A stretch of DNA of 64,000 nucleotides, taken from the NCBI RefSeq assembly GCF_029893105.1, contig NZ_JARXWG010000005.1:1-64000 (forward strand), read 5' to 3'. Both the position numbers and the translations under genes were made by a program. Within the stretch, counting starts at the first letter, position 1; each line of letters starts with the position of its first letter. Below, piece by piece: positions 43,123-52,687 of the stretch. This DNA is from Parabacteroides sp. PF5-9 (GTDB lineage Bacteria; Bacteroidota; Bacteroidia; Bacteroidales; Tannerellaceae). The notes under the pieces were generated by a model. That model was not told the origin of the DNA and did no database searches. It worked only from the letters and a program-made list of their open reading frames with translations.

Positions 43123-46100
43123 ATGTTCGATAAAATCATAAAGTTCTCAATAGAGAACAAACTCATAATTGGTGTCCTAACACTGGCACTGGTTATTTGG
43201 GGAATCATATCCGTGGTACGGCTACCAGTGGATGCTACTCCCGACATTACCAACAATCAGGTACAAATCATCACGCAAGCCCCTACATTGGGTGCACAAG
43301 AGGTGGAGCAGTTTATTACTACGCCCATCGAACTGGCTATGGCTAACATACCCGATGTGATTGAAAAAAGGAGCATTAGCCGTAGCGGTATTTCCGTTAT
43401 TACCATCGTATTTAAAGATGACGCCGACATCTATTGGGCACGGCAACAGATAAGCCAGCAATTGAAAGAAGCGGAATCACAGATTCCGCAAGGGTTGGGT
43501 GAACCGACTTTAGCCCCTATTTCCACGGGGTTAGGCGAGATATACCATTATGTGATCCACACAAAAGAGGGATATGAAGACAAGTACAGCAGTACCGACC
43601 TGCGTACCATACAGGATTGGATTGTAAAACGTCAACTCGCCGGAACTGAAGGTTTAGCCGAAGTAAGTGGCTGGGGCGGTTATGTGAAACAATACGAAAT
43701 AGCATTAGATAATGATAAGCTGGCTTCAATGAATGTCAGCATTGCTGAAATTTACGAAGCCTTAGAAAAGAACAATGAAAATACAGGTGGCAGCTATATA
43801 GAACAAGGCAGTAACTACAACTTTATCCGTGGTATTGGTTTGGTAAAAACCTTATCTGATATTGAACGGATTGTTATTAAAAATACTAATGGTACACCCA
43901 TATTGATCAGGGATGTAGCCGAAGTTCGTTTTGGAACGGCTACCCGCTACGGAGCCGTTACCCGTAACGGTGAAGGCGAAGTGGTTGCAGGCATCACATT
44001 GATGTTGAAAGGCGAAAATTTCTCGCAAGTGATAGCTAATGTCAAAGAGCGGATGGAGCAAATCCAAAAGAGCCTTCCCGAAGGCGTAATCATTGAACCC
44101 TTTATTGACCGTACAGAACTCGTAGGTCGGGCTATGGGTACTGTTGAAAGGAACTTGCTCGAAGGAGGGTTAATTGTTATTTTTGTTCTGGTCTTATTAT
44201 TGGGAAATTTCAGAGCAGGACTGATTGTCGCCTCTGTCATTCCTCTTTCCATGCTCTTTGCCGTTAGTATGATGAATATGTTCGGCGTGAGTGGTAACCT
44301 GATGAGCTTGGGGGCTATTGATTTCGGGTTGATTGTGGACGGGGCTGTTATCATAGTCGAGGCCATTGTCCACCGCATTACAGGACAGAGCCTATTATTT
44401 AAAGACAAACCCCTGCTTACCCAGGCCGAGATGAACAAGGAGGTCTACACTGCCGCTTCAAAAATCCGAAACACTGCGATGTTCGGGGAAATAATCATCC
44501 TTATTGTTTACCTTCCCATCTTATCGTTAGTAGGCATCGAGGGCAAGATGTTCAAACCGATGGCTCAAACGGTATCGTTTGCCATACTCGGTGCATTCAT
44601 CCTGTCGCTGACCTATGTGCCGATGATGAGCGCACTGTTTTTAAGTAAGAAAACCTTTCATAAAGAAAATTTTTCCGACCGCATCATCAATACCCTCAAA
44701 CGTTGGTATCGTCCTGCGTTGGATTTTAGCCTGCGTTGGAAAAAAACGGTTATTCTGTCAATGGTCGTTCTGTTTATCTTCAGCCTCGGCGTATTCAACC
44801 GTTTAGGCGGCGAATTTATCCCCACATTGGAAGAAGGAGACTTGACTGTTGAAATCAGCATGGTACAGGGCACATCGCTTACACAGGTAATCGAAACCTT
44901 CGGCATGGCTGAAAAAATATTGAAAGACAAATTTCCCGAAGTAAAGCAAGCTGTTACCCGTATCGGTAGCGCAGAAATCCCTACTGACCCGATGCCTATC
45001 GAACGAGGCGATATGATGTTATCCATGATACCAAAGAAAGAATGGACAACAGCCAAAAGCCGCGAAGAAATGATGGAGGCAATGGAAGAAGCATTGGAAG
45101 TAATTCCGGGTATATATGTGGAAATAACACAACCGATGCAAATGCGTTTCAACGAATTGATAACAGGTATTCGTCAGGATGTAGCCATTAAAATTTATGG
45201 CGAAGATTTAGAAGTTCTTACCGCACAGGCGGAGAAAGTGGCTGGCTATATTAAAAACGTGGAGGGAGTTAGCGAACCATTTGTGGAGAAAGTAACAGGA
45301 TTACCGCAAATACAAGTGGAATATAATCGCGACAGGATAGCGGCTTACGGGCTTACCATAAGCGATGTAAACACTGTACTAAGAACCGCTTTTGCCGGAG
45401 AGGTGGCAGGCGTGGTTTTTGAAGGCGACAGACGTTTTGAAATGGTTGTCCGCTTGAAAGACGATTTACGGAGCGATTTGGCTAACCTTGAAAACTTATT
45501 TGTAATGCTACCGTCAGGCAACCGCATTCCGCTTAACCAAGTAGCCGAAATATCCTATAAAACCGCCCCTGCACAAATCAGTCACGAAGAGGGACAGCGC
45601 AGAATATACGTCGGATTTAACGTTCGCGGTCGTGACGTGGAAAGCACAGTAGAAGAAATTCAACAAATATTAGATAATAAGTTGAAACTTCCGGCTGGTT
45701 ATTATTACACCTATGGAGGGCAGTTTCAAAATCTAAATGAAGCTAAAGACCGACTGATGATAGCCGTTCCTGCCGCGTTGTTGCTTATTTTTGTATTGCT
45801 GTTCTTTACGTTCCGTAATGTAAAATTAGCCCTGCTTATTTTTACTGCCATCCCTCTTTCAGCTATCGGTGGAATATTTGCCCTGTGGTTGCGGGATATG
45901 CCGTTCAGCATATCTGCGGGCGTTGGATTTATTGCCCTGTTTGGGGTTTCCGTACTCAACGGCATTGTGCTGATCGGACAATTCAAGCAATTGAAGGAAG
46001 AAGGCATGGATGATATTTACGAACGGGTACGAACAGGAACCGACATTCGATTGCGTCCTGTAATCATGACAGCATTGGTGGCTTCGCTCGGTTTCTTGCC

Positions 46101-47466
46101 TATGGCTCTTTCTACGAGTGCGGGAAGCGAAGTGCAAAAACCACTGGCAACGGTAGTTATCGGTGGATTGATAACGGCAACCATACTTACCTTATTGGTA
46201 TTGCCTGCACTCTACATTATATTCAACTCGAAAATCAACTTAAAGCATAGGATAATGAAAATAGGAAAATCAACAACATTGCCAATAGTCGGTCTGCTAA
46301 TTGCATTTTCTCTGTTTTCTGCCGAAAACGCCAACGCTCAAAGCAACCGTAAGTCTTTGCAGGAATGTATTGATATAGCCTTGAGGGGAAACCTGCAAAT
46401 CCGTTCGGCAGATTTAGGAATAGAACAGGCGGAAGCCTTGCAGGGAACGGCATTCAACCCTGAAAAAACAAGCATTGAATACGCCCAAGACCCCATAATG
46501 CCCGGTTTGATTGATAAAAAAATCGGCATCACGCAAACATTCGAGTTCCCGACTGTATATATAAGTCAAGGGAAGATGCTGAAACAGGAGACCCTGTTGG
46601 CCGAAAGATCGAAAAGTATTACGCAGAATGAAATCGTGCGGGAAGTGTCTGAAACTTATTACAACATGCTTCACGCATTACAAACGGTCAATCTTTTACA
46701 GCAGCAGGACAGCATTTATGCCGATTTTTTGCAGAAGGCAACTGTTCGTTATAATACGGGCGAAAGCAGCCAACTGGAAAAAATGAATGCAGAAAACAGG
46801 TATCAGGAAAACCGCTTGCAGCTAAATCAAGCTATTTCAACGTTGGCAAGCCGTCAATTGGAAATGCAAACGCTGCTCAATACCGGAGAATCTATTTTGC
46901 CGCTGGAAAACGAGTTGCAAAAACTTCCCGACTTGGTTTCGTTGGATGTAGAATCGGTATCTGTTAATCCGTTGATGGGTTACTTCGATCAACAACTGAA
47001 CGTCAGTATGGCACAGGCAAGTGTAGAAAAGAATAAACTGCTACCCGATATTTTTGGTGGATACAACTTTACGGATGCTAAAGTTCCGAGCTTTCAGATA
47101 GGAATCAGCGTACCCTTATTTTTCGGGGCACAACGCTCGAAAATCAAAGCAGCCAACATAAGGAGCACACAAATCGGCATGGAAAAACAACAAGCCCTGC
47201 AATCTCTGCAAAATGCTTATTCCGTGCAATACAACGAATATCTCAAAGCCAAAGAAAGTTTGACGTATTATGAAACCGCAGGCGTGGCACAGGCCAATGA
47301 TATTGTGCGGGTCGCTAATGCATCCTATCAACTCGGAGAAATAGGCTACATGGAGTACATTCAAAACCTGCAAACAGCTATCGGTATCAAATTACAGTAT
47401 GCCGGAGCAATGAACCGTTTCAACCAGTCAATTATTTTGTTAAACTATTTAAAAGGGAATCAGTAA
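43123..47466 (+). CDS. CzcA/CusA-family heavy-metal RND pump fused to a TolC-like channel
   Basis: A 1447-residue fusion. Residues 1 to about 1040 are a complete HME-type RND pump with the heavy-metal TM4 signature GAIDFGLIVDGAVIIVE instead of the DD pair of drug pumps. After the last membrane helix the frame continues through an internal Met (residue 1045, codon at 46255) into a signal-peptide-like segment (LPIVGLLIAFSLFSAENANA). A CzcC/TolC outer membrane domain follows (about 1078-1447; KSLQECIDIALRGNLQIRS). Either the product is cleaved at the internal signal, or the ATG at 46255 also starts a separate channel. The frame opens at 43084; I use the ATG at 43123, where family homology begins. 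Confidence 0.93.
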   Translation: MFDKIIKFSIENKLIIGVLTLALVIWGIISVVRLPVDATPDITNNQVQIITQAPTLGAQEVEQFITTPIELAMANIPDVIEKRSISRSGISVITIVFKDDADIYWARQQISQQLKEAESQIPQGLGEPTLAPISTGLGEIYHYVIHTKEGYEDKYSSTDLRTIQDWIVKRQLAGTEGLAEVSGWGGYVKQYEIALDNDKLASMNVSIAEIYEALEKNNENTGGSYIEQGSNYNFIRGIGLVKTLSDIERIVIKNTNGTPILIRDVAEVRFGTATRYGAVTRNGEGEVVAGITLMLKGENFSQVIANVKERMEQIQKSLPEGVIIEPFIDRTELVGRAMGTVERNLLEGGLIVIFVLVLLLGNFRAGLIVASVIPLSMLFAVSMMNMFGVSGNLMSLGAIDFGLIVDGAVIIVEAIVHRITGQSLLFKDKPLLTQAEMNKEVYTAASKIRNTAMFGEIIILIVYLPILSLVGIEGKMFKPMAQTVSFAILGAFILSLTYVPMMSALFLSKKTFHKENFSDRIINTLKRWYRPALDFSLRWKKTVILSMVVLFIFSLGVFNRLGGEFIPTLEEGDLTVEISMVQGTSLTQVIETFGMAEKILKDKFPEVKQAVTRIGSAEIPTDPMPIERGDMMLSMIPKKEWTTAKSREEMMEAMEEALEVIPGIYVEITQPMQMRFNELITGIRQDVAIKIYGEDLEVLTAQAEKVAGYIKNVEGVSEPFVEKVTGLPQIQVEYNRDRIAAYGLTISDVNTVLRTAFAGEVAGVVFEGDRRFEMVVRLKDDLRSDLANLENLFVMLPSGNRIPLNQVAEISYKTAPAQISHEEGQRRIYVGFNVRGRDVESTVEEIQQILDNKLKLPAGYYYTYGGQFQNLNEAKDRLMIAVPAALLLIFVLLFFTFRNVKLALLIFTAIPLSAIGGIFALWLRDMPFSISAGVGFIALFGVSVLNGIVLIGQFKQLKEEGMDDIYERVRTGTDIRLRPVIMTALVASLGFLPMALSTSAGSEVQKPLATVVIGGLITATILTLLVLPALYIIFNSKINLKHRIMKIGKSTTLPIVGLLIAFSLFSAENANAQSNRKSLQECIDIALRGNLQIRSADLGIEQAEALQGTAFNPEKTSIEYAQDPIMPGLIDKKIGITQTFEFPTVYISQGKMLKQETLLAERSKSITQNEIVREVSETYYNMLHALQTVNLLQQQDSIYADFLQKATVRYNTGESSQLEKMNAENRYQENRLQLNQAISTLASRQLEMQTLLNTGESILPLENELQKLPDLVSLDVESVSVNPLMGYFDQQLNVSMAQASVEKNKLLPDIFGGYNFTDAKVPSFQIGISVPLFFGAQRSKIKAANIRSTQIGMEKQQALQSLQNAYSVQYNEYLKAKESLTYYETAGVAQANDIVRVANASYQLGEIGYMEYIQNLQTAIGIKLQYAGAMNRFNQSIILLNYLKGNQ

Positions 47467-47467
47467 A

Positions 47468-48691
47468 ATGAAAACAACAATAAAATCAATCACAGCACTC
47501 CTTTTGCTGGCAGGTGCAATCGGATTTTCTTCGTGTACTGAAAGTGGAAAAAAGCAGGAAGAAACCGCGACAGAAGAGAGCCATTCGGAAGCCATTGAAG
47601 TGTCCGAAGAACAGATGAAAGCCGTTGGTATAGAGTTAGGGACGGTAGAAATGAAAAACCTCAACAGTGTGGTTAAAGCAAGCGGGCAAATGGCTTTGCT
47701 CCCTCAAAATAAAGCTGATGTTACATCACTGGCGGCAGGAATTATCAAGCAGATTATGGTTATTGAAGGAACTGCTGTGAAAAAAGGACAGACCGTTGCC
47801 CTATTGGAAAACCTCGAAATTGTGAAACTGCAAGAGGCTTATCTCGCCCAAAAGCAAGAACTGGCTTTCAGCTATCAGGAATACGAACGCCAGCAGGAAT
47901 TGAGTAACCAAAATGCAGGAACGGGCAAAGTGTTTCAACAGGCTACATCCAAGTATGAAACGGATAAGGCTCGGCTTGCAGGACTTGAAACCCAGCTACG
48001 CCAACTGAATATAAACCCGGCAATGGCAGCAGCGGGAAATTTTGTTACGCAAATTCCCATCTTAGCCCCCATTAACGGAGTGGTTGGCGAGATTCACATC
48101 AAAACGGGAAGCTATGCCGATATGCAAACTCCGCTGATGGAAATTACAGATAATTCGCAGATACAATGCAATATACAGGTATTTGAGAAAGATTTCCCCA
48201 AAGTAAAAACAGGGCAGCAGGTAGAGATCGTCCTCACCAATATGGAGAATAAACCTATTTCGGGAAAAGTTCACAGTATCAACCAGTCGTTCGAGAACGA
48301 CAGCAAATCCATTACCGTACACGTAAAAGTGAACAATCCTGACGGTGCGAAATTGCTTCCCGGCATGTACGTTTCGGCTCTGATTAACGTTGGCAATCAA
48401 CTTGTAAGAGCTGTACCTGCCAATGCTATCGCCCATGCAGAAGGCAAACAGTTCATCTTTTTGTTTACTGGTATAGAAGAAGGATGCAATGACCCCGATT
48501 GCAAAGAAGAATGTGATGAGGACGGTAAAGTTTTCCAATTCAATAAAGTGGAAGTAATAACCGGTACATCGGAATTAGGTTTTGTGGAAATCACACCCTT
48601 AGAAACGATTCCCGAAAATGCGGAAATTATTTCAAAAGGAGCATTTTACATTATGTCTAAAATAAGTGGCGGGGAAGAGGAAGAAGAATAA
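47468..48691 (+). CDS. CzcB/CusB-family metal efflux adaptor lipoprotein
   Basis: A 407-residue MFP subunit that starts 1 base after the pump-channel stop. It has lipobox FSSC (Cys about 22), a Glu/Ser/His-rich linker (EETATEESHSEAIEV), and lipoyl halves around a hairpin (IKQIMVIEGTAVKKGQTVAL ... ILAPINGVVGEIHIKTGSY). In the C-terminal domain (about 337-352) there is an acidic Cys-rich insert, EGCNDPDCKEECDEDGK, probably a metal-binding loop that hands ions to the pump. It completes a two-gene tripartite system. Confidence 0.93.
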   Translation: MKTTIKSITALLLLAGAIGFSSCTESGKKQEETATEESHSEAIEVSEEQMKAVGIELGTVEMKNLNSVVKASGQMALLPQNKADVTSLAAGIIKQIMVIEGTAVKKGQTVALLENLEIVKLQEAYLAQKQELAFSYQEYERQQELSNQNAGTGKVFQQATSKYETDKARLAGLETQLRQLNINPAMAAAGNFVTQIPILAPINGVVGEIHIKTGSYADMQTPLMEITDNSQIQCNIQVFEKDFPKVKTGQQVEIVLTNMENKPISGKVHSINQSFENDSKSITVHVKVNNPDGAKLLPGMYVSALINVGNQLVRAVPANAIAHAEGKQFIFLFTGIEEGCNDPDCKEECDEDGKVFQFNKVEVITGTSELGFVEITPLETIPENAEIISKGAFYIMSKISGGEEEEE

Positions 48692-48745
48692 TTAAAAAAA
48701 TGGGAAAGCATTTAAGATATATTACTTAGTAAAATAATCATAATT

Positions 48746-50689
48746 ATGAGTAATTGTAGTGGTGGTAGTTGTTCAATAAACACTACCGGAAAAGAAGAAA
48801 ATTTCTCTCAAAAGAAGGCGTATATAAGAGCATCCATTTCATTTATCATGCTCATAGCAGGCATAATCTTTTCTGCCACAGACCTATCTTTTTTTTCTAA
48901 CAACTGGATAAGGCTGGCATGGTATATCATTGCTTACATTCCGGTCGGAATACCGGTAATAATGGAAGCATGGGAAAGTATTCGTCAGAAAGATGTATTC
49001 AGCGAATATACATTAATGAGTATCGCAACTATCGGGGCATTCTTCATCGGAGAATACCCCGAAGGAGTTGCTGTGATGCTGTTCTATGCTGTGGGAGAAT
49101 TGTTTCAGGACAGTGCGGTAAACCGTGCAAAAAGAAGTATCAGCGCATTACTTGATGTGCGTCCTGAAACGGCAACAGTTATCAAGACAAATAGAACAGA
49201 AACAGTTTCGCCGGAGGATGTAAATGTGGGTGATATTGTTGAAGTCAAAGTTGGCGAAAGAGTTCCTCTTGATGGGATTTTACTGAATGAATCGGCATCT
49301 TTTAATACTTCGGCATTGACTGGCGAAAGCGTTCCCAGAACGATACGGAAAGATGAAGAAGTATTCGCTGGTATGATATTAACCGACAATGTTTCAAGAA
49401 TTGAAGTAACAAAACCATTCGGCATGAGTGCTTTGGCTCGCATTCTCGACCTCGTTCAGAATGCGACAGAGAAAAAGGCTCCTGCCGAACAGTTTATTCG
49501 CAAGTTTGCCCGGATATACACCCCGATAGTGGTCGTATTGGCAGCACTGATTGTATTGCTGCCATTGGCATATTCAGCTATCAATCCCGCATTTGATTAT
49601 GTTTTCTATGACTGGATTTATCGGGGACTTGTATTTTTAGTAATATCTTGTCCATGTGCATTGGTAATAAGTATTCCGCTTGGCTATTTTGGAGGTATAG
49701 GAGCCGCTTCAAGAAACGGTATATTATTCAAAGGAAGTAACTATCTGGAAGCTATTACAAAAGTTAATACAGTAGTAATGGACAAAACAGGAACACTGAC
49801 ACAGGGTGTTTTCAAAGTACAAAAGATTGTTCCTGCAAACCATTTACTTGAAACAGATTTAGTAAACATAGTTGCTTCAGTGGAAACTCAAAGTACACAT
49901 CCGATTGCTAAAGCGATTGTTGAATATGCAAAGCAGCAGAATATCGAAATTATTAAGCCGGAAATTGTAAATGAAATAGCGGGACACGGATTACAGGCAT
50001 CAATCGACAAGAAAATAGTATTGGTAGGTAATCCCAAATTATTGACTAAAAACAGTATTGAATTTCCTGCGGAGATTACTACAATACCCGAAACGATTGT
50101 TACCTGTGCTATTGACGGGTTATATGCAGGTTATATCCTTGTAGCGGATGCACCTAAAGAAGATGCATTCATAGCTGTAAACGCTTTAAGGGAATTAGGC
50201 ATCAAAAATATCGTGATGCTTTCCGGTGATAAACAGGCTATCGTATCAAAACTGGCGACAGAACTAAACATCGGTCAGGCTTATGGTGATTTGCTTCCCG
50301 AAGGAAAAGTCGAGTATGTAGAGCAATTAAAATCTGATCCGTCGAACAACATCGCATTTATTGGAGACGGAATTAATGATGCTCCTGTTCTTGCCATGAG
50401 CGATGTGGGGATAGCAATGGGGGGATTGGGTAGCGATGTTGCCATAGAAACAGCAGATGTTATTATACAAACAGATCAACCCAGCCGGATAGCAACAGCA
50501 ATCAGGATAGGAAAAGCAACCCGCCGGATTGTCATTCAAAATATAAGTCTGGCTTTCGGTGTAAAACTTATTGTGTTGATTTTGGGTGCAGGAGGTATCG
50601 CTACTTTATGGGAAGCGGTATTTGCAGATGTGGGTGTGTCATTATTGGCAATACTGAATGCAATAAGAATTTTGCGGATGAAATTTTAA
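48746..50689 (+). CDS. P1B-type heavy-metal ATPase (Zn/Cd/Pb type)
   Basis: A 647-residue metal-exporting ATPase. No HMA domain, but a short N-terminal CSGGSC motif (4-9) could bind metal. Actuator TGES is at 192-195, the ion-binding CPC at 302-304, the phosphorylation site DKTGT at 346-350, then THP and GDGINDAP. The last helices have NISLAFGVKLIVLI and ADVGVSLLAILNA, the Lys and Asp pattern of the zinc/cadmium/lead subclass. It pumps metal from the cytoplasm to the periplasm, from which the Czc system expels it. It is last in the metal cargo, 54 bp after the adaptor gene. Confidence 0.94.
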   Translation: MSNCSGGSCSINTTGKEENFSQKKAYIRASISFIMLIAGIIFSATDLSFFSNNWIRLAWYIIAYIPVGIPVIMEAWESIRQKDVFSEYTLMSIATIGAFFIGEYPEGVAVMLFYAVGELFQDSAVNRAKRSISALLDVRPETATVIKTNRTETVSPEDVNVGDIVEVKVGERVPLDGILLNESASFNTSALTGESVPRTIRKDEEVFAGMILTDNVSRIEVTKPFGMSALARILDLVQNATEKKAPAEQFIRKFARIYTPIVVVLAALIVLLPLAYSAINPAFDYVFYDWIYRGLVFLVISCPCALVISIPLGYFGGIGAASRNGILFKGSNYLEAITKVNTVVMDKTGTLTQGVFKVQKIVPANHLLETDLVNIVASVETQSTHPIAKAIVEYAKQQNIEIIKPEIVNEIAGHGLQASIDKKIVLVGNPKLLTKNSIEFPAEITTIPETIVTCAIDGLYAGYILVADAPKEDAFIAVNALRELGIKNIVMLSGDKQAIVSKLATELNIGQAYGDLLPEGKVEYVEQLKSDPSNNIAFIGDGINDAPVLAMSDVGIAMGGLGSDVAIETADVIIQTDQPSRIATAIRIGKATRRIVIQNISLAFGVKLIVLILGAGGIATLWEAVFADVGVSLLAILNAIRILRMKF

Positions 50690-50846
50690 TTCTGCCCGCT
50701 TTGGATTTTTTCTGTATAAACATGTGAATAAATATGTTAGTATTATAATTAATACCCAAAGTAGTTCAATGAGTAATAGAACCCTGTTTTTATCATAATG
50801 ATTACAGGCTTAAGTCCTGCCTTTGGTATAAATAAAGCACGGAATT

Positions 50847-51674
50847 ATGATTCAATTTACTTCCAGTCTTAAAAAAGAGGTCGATATGAAAGTTGAGCAA
50901 ATCGAATGCTCAGAAATCAGTATGATAACGAAGTCTTTGGAGGCTTGCCGTATACTTACCGAAGCATTCACCCAGCTAAAATCATTTATTCTATCATACA
51001 ATTTTAAAAATGAGGATGAGGAAATATTTTTTTTCAAAGAAGCAAAACCAAGATTATGCTCCCGCCTTATATATTATCGTAAAGTTTTCAATATTGAAAT
51101 GAACCGACCTGCGGGTATAGAGATGCAGCGGGAATATCTGAGTGAAATATTGGATGGTATAAACAAATATAATACTAAACGGCTTGATTTTATCCGTTAT
51201 TACCGTTCCTGTTCTTCTCATTTAGATGCTGCTTACTTCCTACGGAGTCAACCTCATATGGAGCAATACCTCGAAACATTCAATTACGAATTTGATCCTA
51301 ATTTTTCCACAAATTGCGATTTCAAAGTAGCGAAGATTTTGGCAAATGATATGCTTTCTGCCTATCTTATGCACGAAGTTGAGCTATTGAATGACAACGG
51401 AATGAAAATCGGTTCTTTTGGGTTTCCTGCCACCAAACTAACATGGAAAGGCTCAAAAGCAGAATTGCAGGAACAAATCATTTCATGGGATAGCGCAGGA
51501 ACATTTGGTGATGTTCCACTCACGCAGCTTCACTGCTACATCCAAAATGTATTCAATATTCAGTTAGACAGCAATCTTTCACGAACCTTTGGAGATTTGA
51601 AAATACGGTTATCCCCAACACCGTATCTTGATAAATTAAAAGATGCCCTGTTGCGGCGTATGGGTAGAAAATAA
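50847..51674 (+). CDS. rteC: RteC-like regulator of ICE excision
   Basis: A 275-residue protein resembling RteC of CTnDOT, which activates the excision genes downstream. Recognisable parts are the N-terminal helical segment, MEQYLETFNYEFDPNFSTNCDFKVAKILANDM (read in two parts), and the C-terminal region VPLTQLHCYIQNVFNIQ that serves DNA binding in the family. An alternative start is the ATG at 50886, preceded by a GAGG-like element. No rteA/rteB two-component genes are found in the window, so its activation must differ from CTnDOT or depend on another element. Confidence 0.85.
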   Translation: MIQFTSSLKKEVDMKVEQIECSEISMITKSLEACRILTEAFTQLKSFILSYNFKNEDEEIFFFKEAKPRLCSRLIYYRKVFNIEMNRPAGIEMQREYLSEILDGINKYNTKRLDFIRYYRSCSSHLDAAYFLRSQPHMEQYLETFNYEFDPNFSTNCDFKVAKILANDMLSAYLMHEVELLNDNGMKIGSFGFPATKLTWKGSKAELQEQIISWDSAGTFGDVPLTQLHCYIQNVFNIQLDSNLSRTFGDLKIRLSPTPYLDKLKDALLRRMGRK

Positions 51675-51683
51675 CAATACCGG

Positions 51684-51790
51684 GGTCGGTATGTATCGTA
51701 AAACATCCGATTTTGATGCTGATTCAGGTCAAAATCGGGTGTTTTGGCTTATAATTCACTCTATACCGACCTTTTCTGTATTTTTTATTT
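51684..51790 (+). ncRNA. long hairpin RNA downstream of rteC
   Basis: An outer 9-bp stem, GGTCGGTAT (51684-51692) with ATACCGACC (51763-51771), encloses an inner 17-bp stem (51700-51716 with 51729-51745, one G-T pair) with a 12-nt loop. T-rich sequence follows at 51772-51790. It could be the rteC terminator or a small regulatory RNA comparable in role to RteR of CTnDOT; sequence alone does not decide. Confidence 0.6.
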
Positions 51791-51927
51791 CAACTTTTCG
51801 GAGAAAATATGTCTATAATCAACTGCAAACAAGCGGCTTGTAAAAATATTCAAAAAAAGTTACACCGACCTCCTTATCAACGATCAAGAAACGTTCGAAC
51901 TTTGCAACGAATCAATAAGTTACGAGT

Positions 51928-52239
51928 ATGAAAGTAGTAGTCATAGAATCGGAAGTATATAAAAAGTTGGTGCGAAAAATCGAATGGATTTATTCCTATA
52001 CAAAAAAGAGAGAGAATGAAAATGCAACCTTACAATCAAACCCTTCAGAGGTTTGGCTAAACGACCAAGATGCAGCCGCTATACTGCGGGTAAGTAAACG
52101 TACTATGCAACGGCTACGCAGTAACGGAGAAATAACCTACTCTATCAGGGGCGGCAAAGCATGGTACACGCTGGCAGAAGTTAAACGTCTGTTGTTGGGA
52201 CGTGTGATAATAAACAGGAAGGAGGCAAGCCATGAGTGA
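51928..52239 (+). CDS. helix-turn-helix protein, excisionase-like
   Basis: A 103-residue protein with a C-terminal HTH_17/MerR-like domain (about 48-98): EVWLNDQDAAAILRVSKRTM, QRLRSNGEITYSI and RGGKAWYTLAEVKRLLL. This is the type of small DNA-binding protein that occupies the xis2c/xis2d position after rteC in CTnDOT elements, where it promotes excision. The gene overlaps the next one by 8 bases. Confidence 0.82.
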   Translation: MKVVVIESEVYKKLVRKIEWIYSYTKKRENENATLQSNPSEVWLNDQDAAAILRVSKRTMQRLRSNGEITYSIRGGKAWYTLAEVKRLLLGRVIINRKEASHE

Positions 52240-52564
52240 GGAAAACGGAGAATTAAAAGGTTTCATGCAGGAATGGTTCGAGCAATTCATGGGACGTTTT
52301 GACCGACTGGATAAGTTTATGGATATAATGAGCGGACGGCATAACGTACTGAACGGCGAGCGACTTTTGGATAATCAGGATTTGTGCCAACTGCTGAACG
52401 TGAGCAAACGGACACTGCAACGCTACCGCTCTGCGGGCGAATTAACCTACATAACCATTCATCACAAGATATTTTATACAGAGAAAAATGTAGAAAAATT
52501 CATCCGTGACCATTTTTCCAAAGGTGATAATAACAGCGAAACAGAACTTGAACCATCCGGTTAG
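52232..52564 (+). CDS. helix-turn-helix protein, excisionase-like
   Basis: A 110-residue paralogue of the protein encoded just upstream: LLDNQDLCQLLNVSKRTLQR and YRSAGELTYITIHHKIFYTE align with it. The N-terminal 45 residues are acidic and helical (WFEQFMGRFDRLDKFMDIM). The two genes overlap by 8 bases, so they are translationally coupled and may form a heteromer at the att site. The product probably acts with RteC control in excision. Confidence 0.82.
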   Translation: MSEENGELKGFMQEWFEQFMGRFDRLDKFMDIMSGRHNVLNGERLLDNQDLCQLLNVSKRTLQRYRSAGELTYITIHHKIFYTEKNVEKFIRDHFSKGDNNSETELEPSG

Positions 52565-52644
52565 CTTTTCTGATTTATCCATTATTAAGACCCCGTACTG
52601 TCGTGAGATAGAGTGGGGTTTGTTATTTATGGCTGACAAACAAT

Positions 52645-52668
52645 AAAAAAAGCGGATTGCTCCGCTTT
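52645..52668 (-). terminator. terminator of ardA
   Basis: AAAGCGGA (52649-52656) pairs with TCCGCTTT (52661-52668) across a 4-nt loop; on the minus strand it is followed by a T run. It lies 19 bases after the ardA stop and may also block readthrough from the plus-strand excision genes. Confidence 0.8.
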
Positions 52669-52687
52669 GAAACCGTTTCCGGTCAGG

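Noticed and set aside
48722-48740. TTACTTAGTAA before the P-type ATPase as a third copy of the two-component operator
   Set aside because: Only the TTACTTAG half is present, without the GAGTA-N4-TACTC partner and promoter geometry, and the gene belongs to the mobile element.
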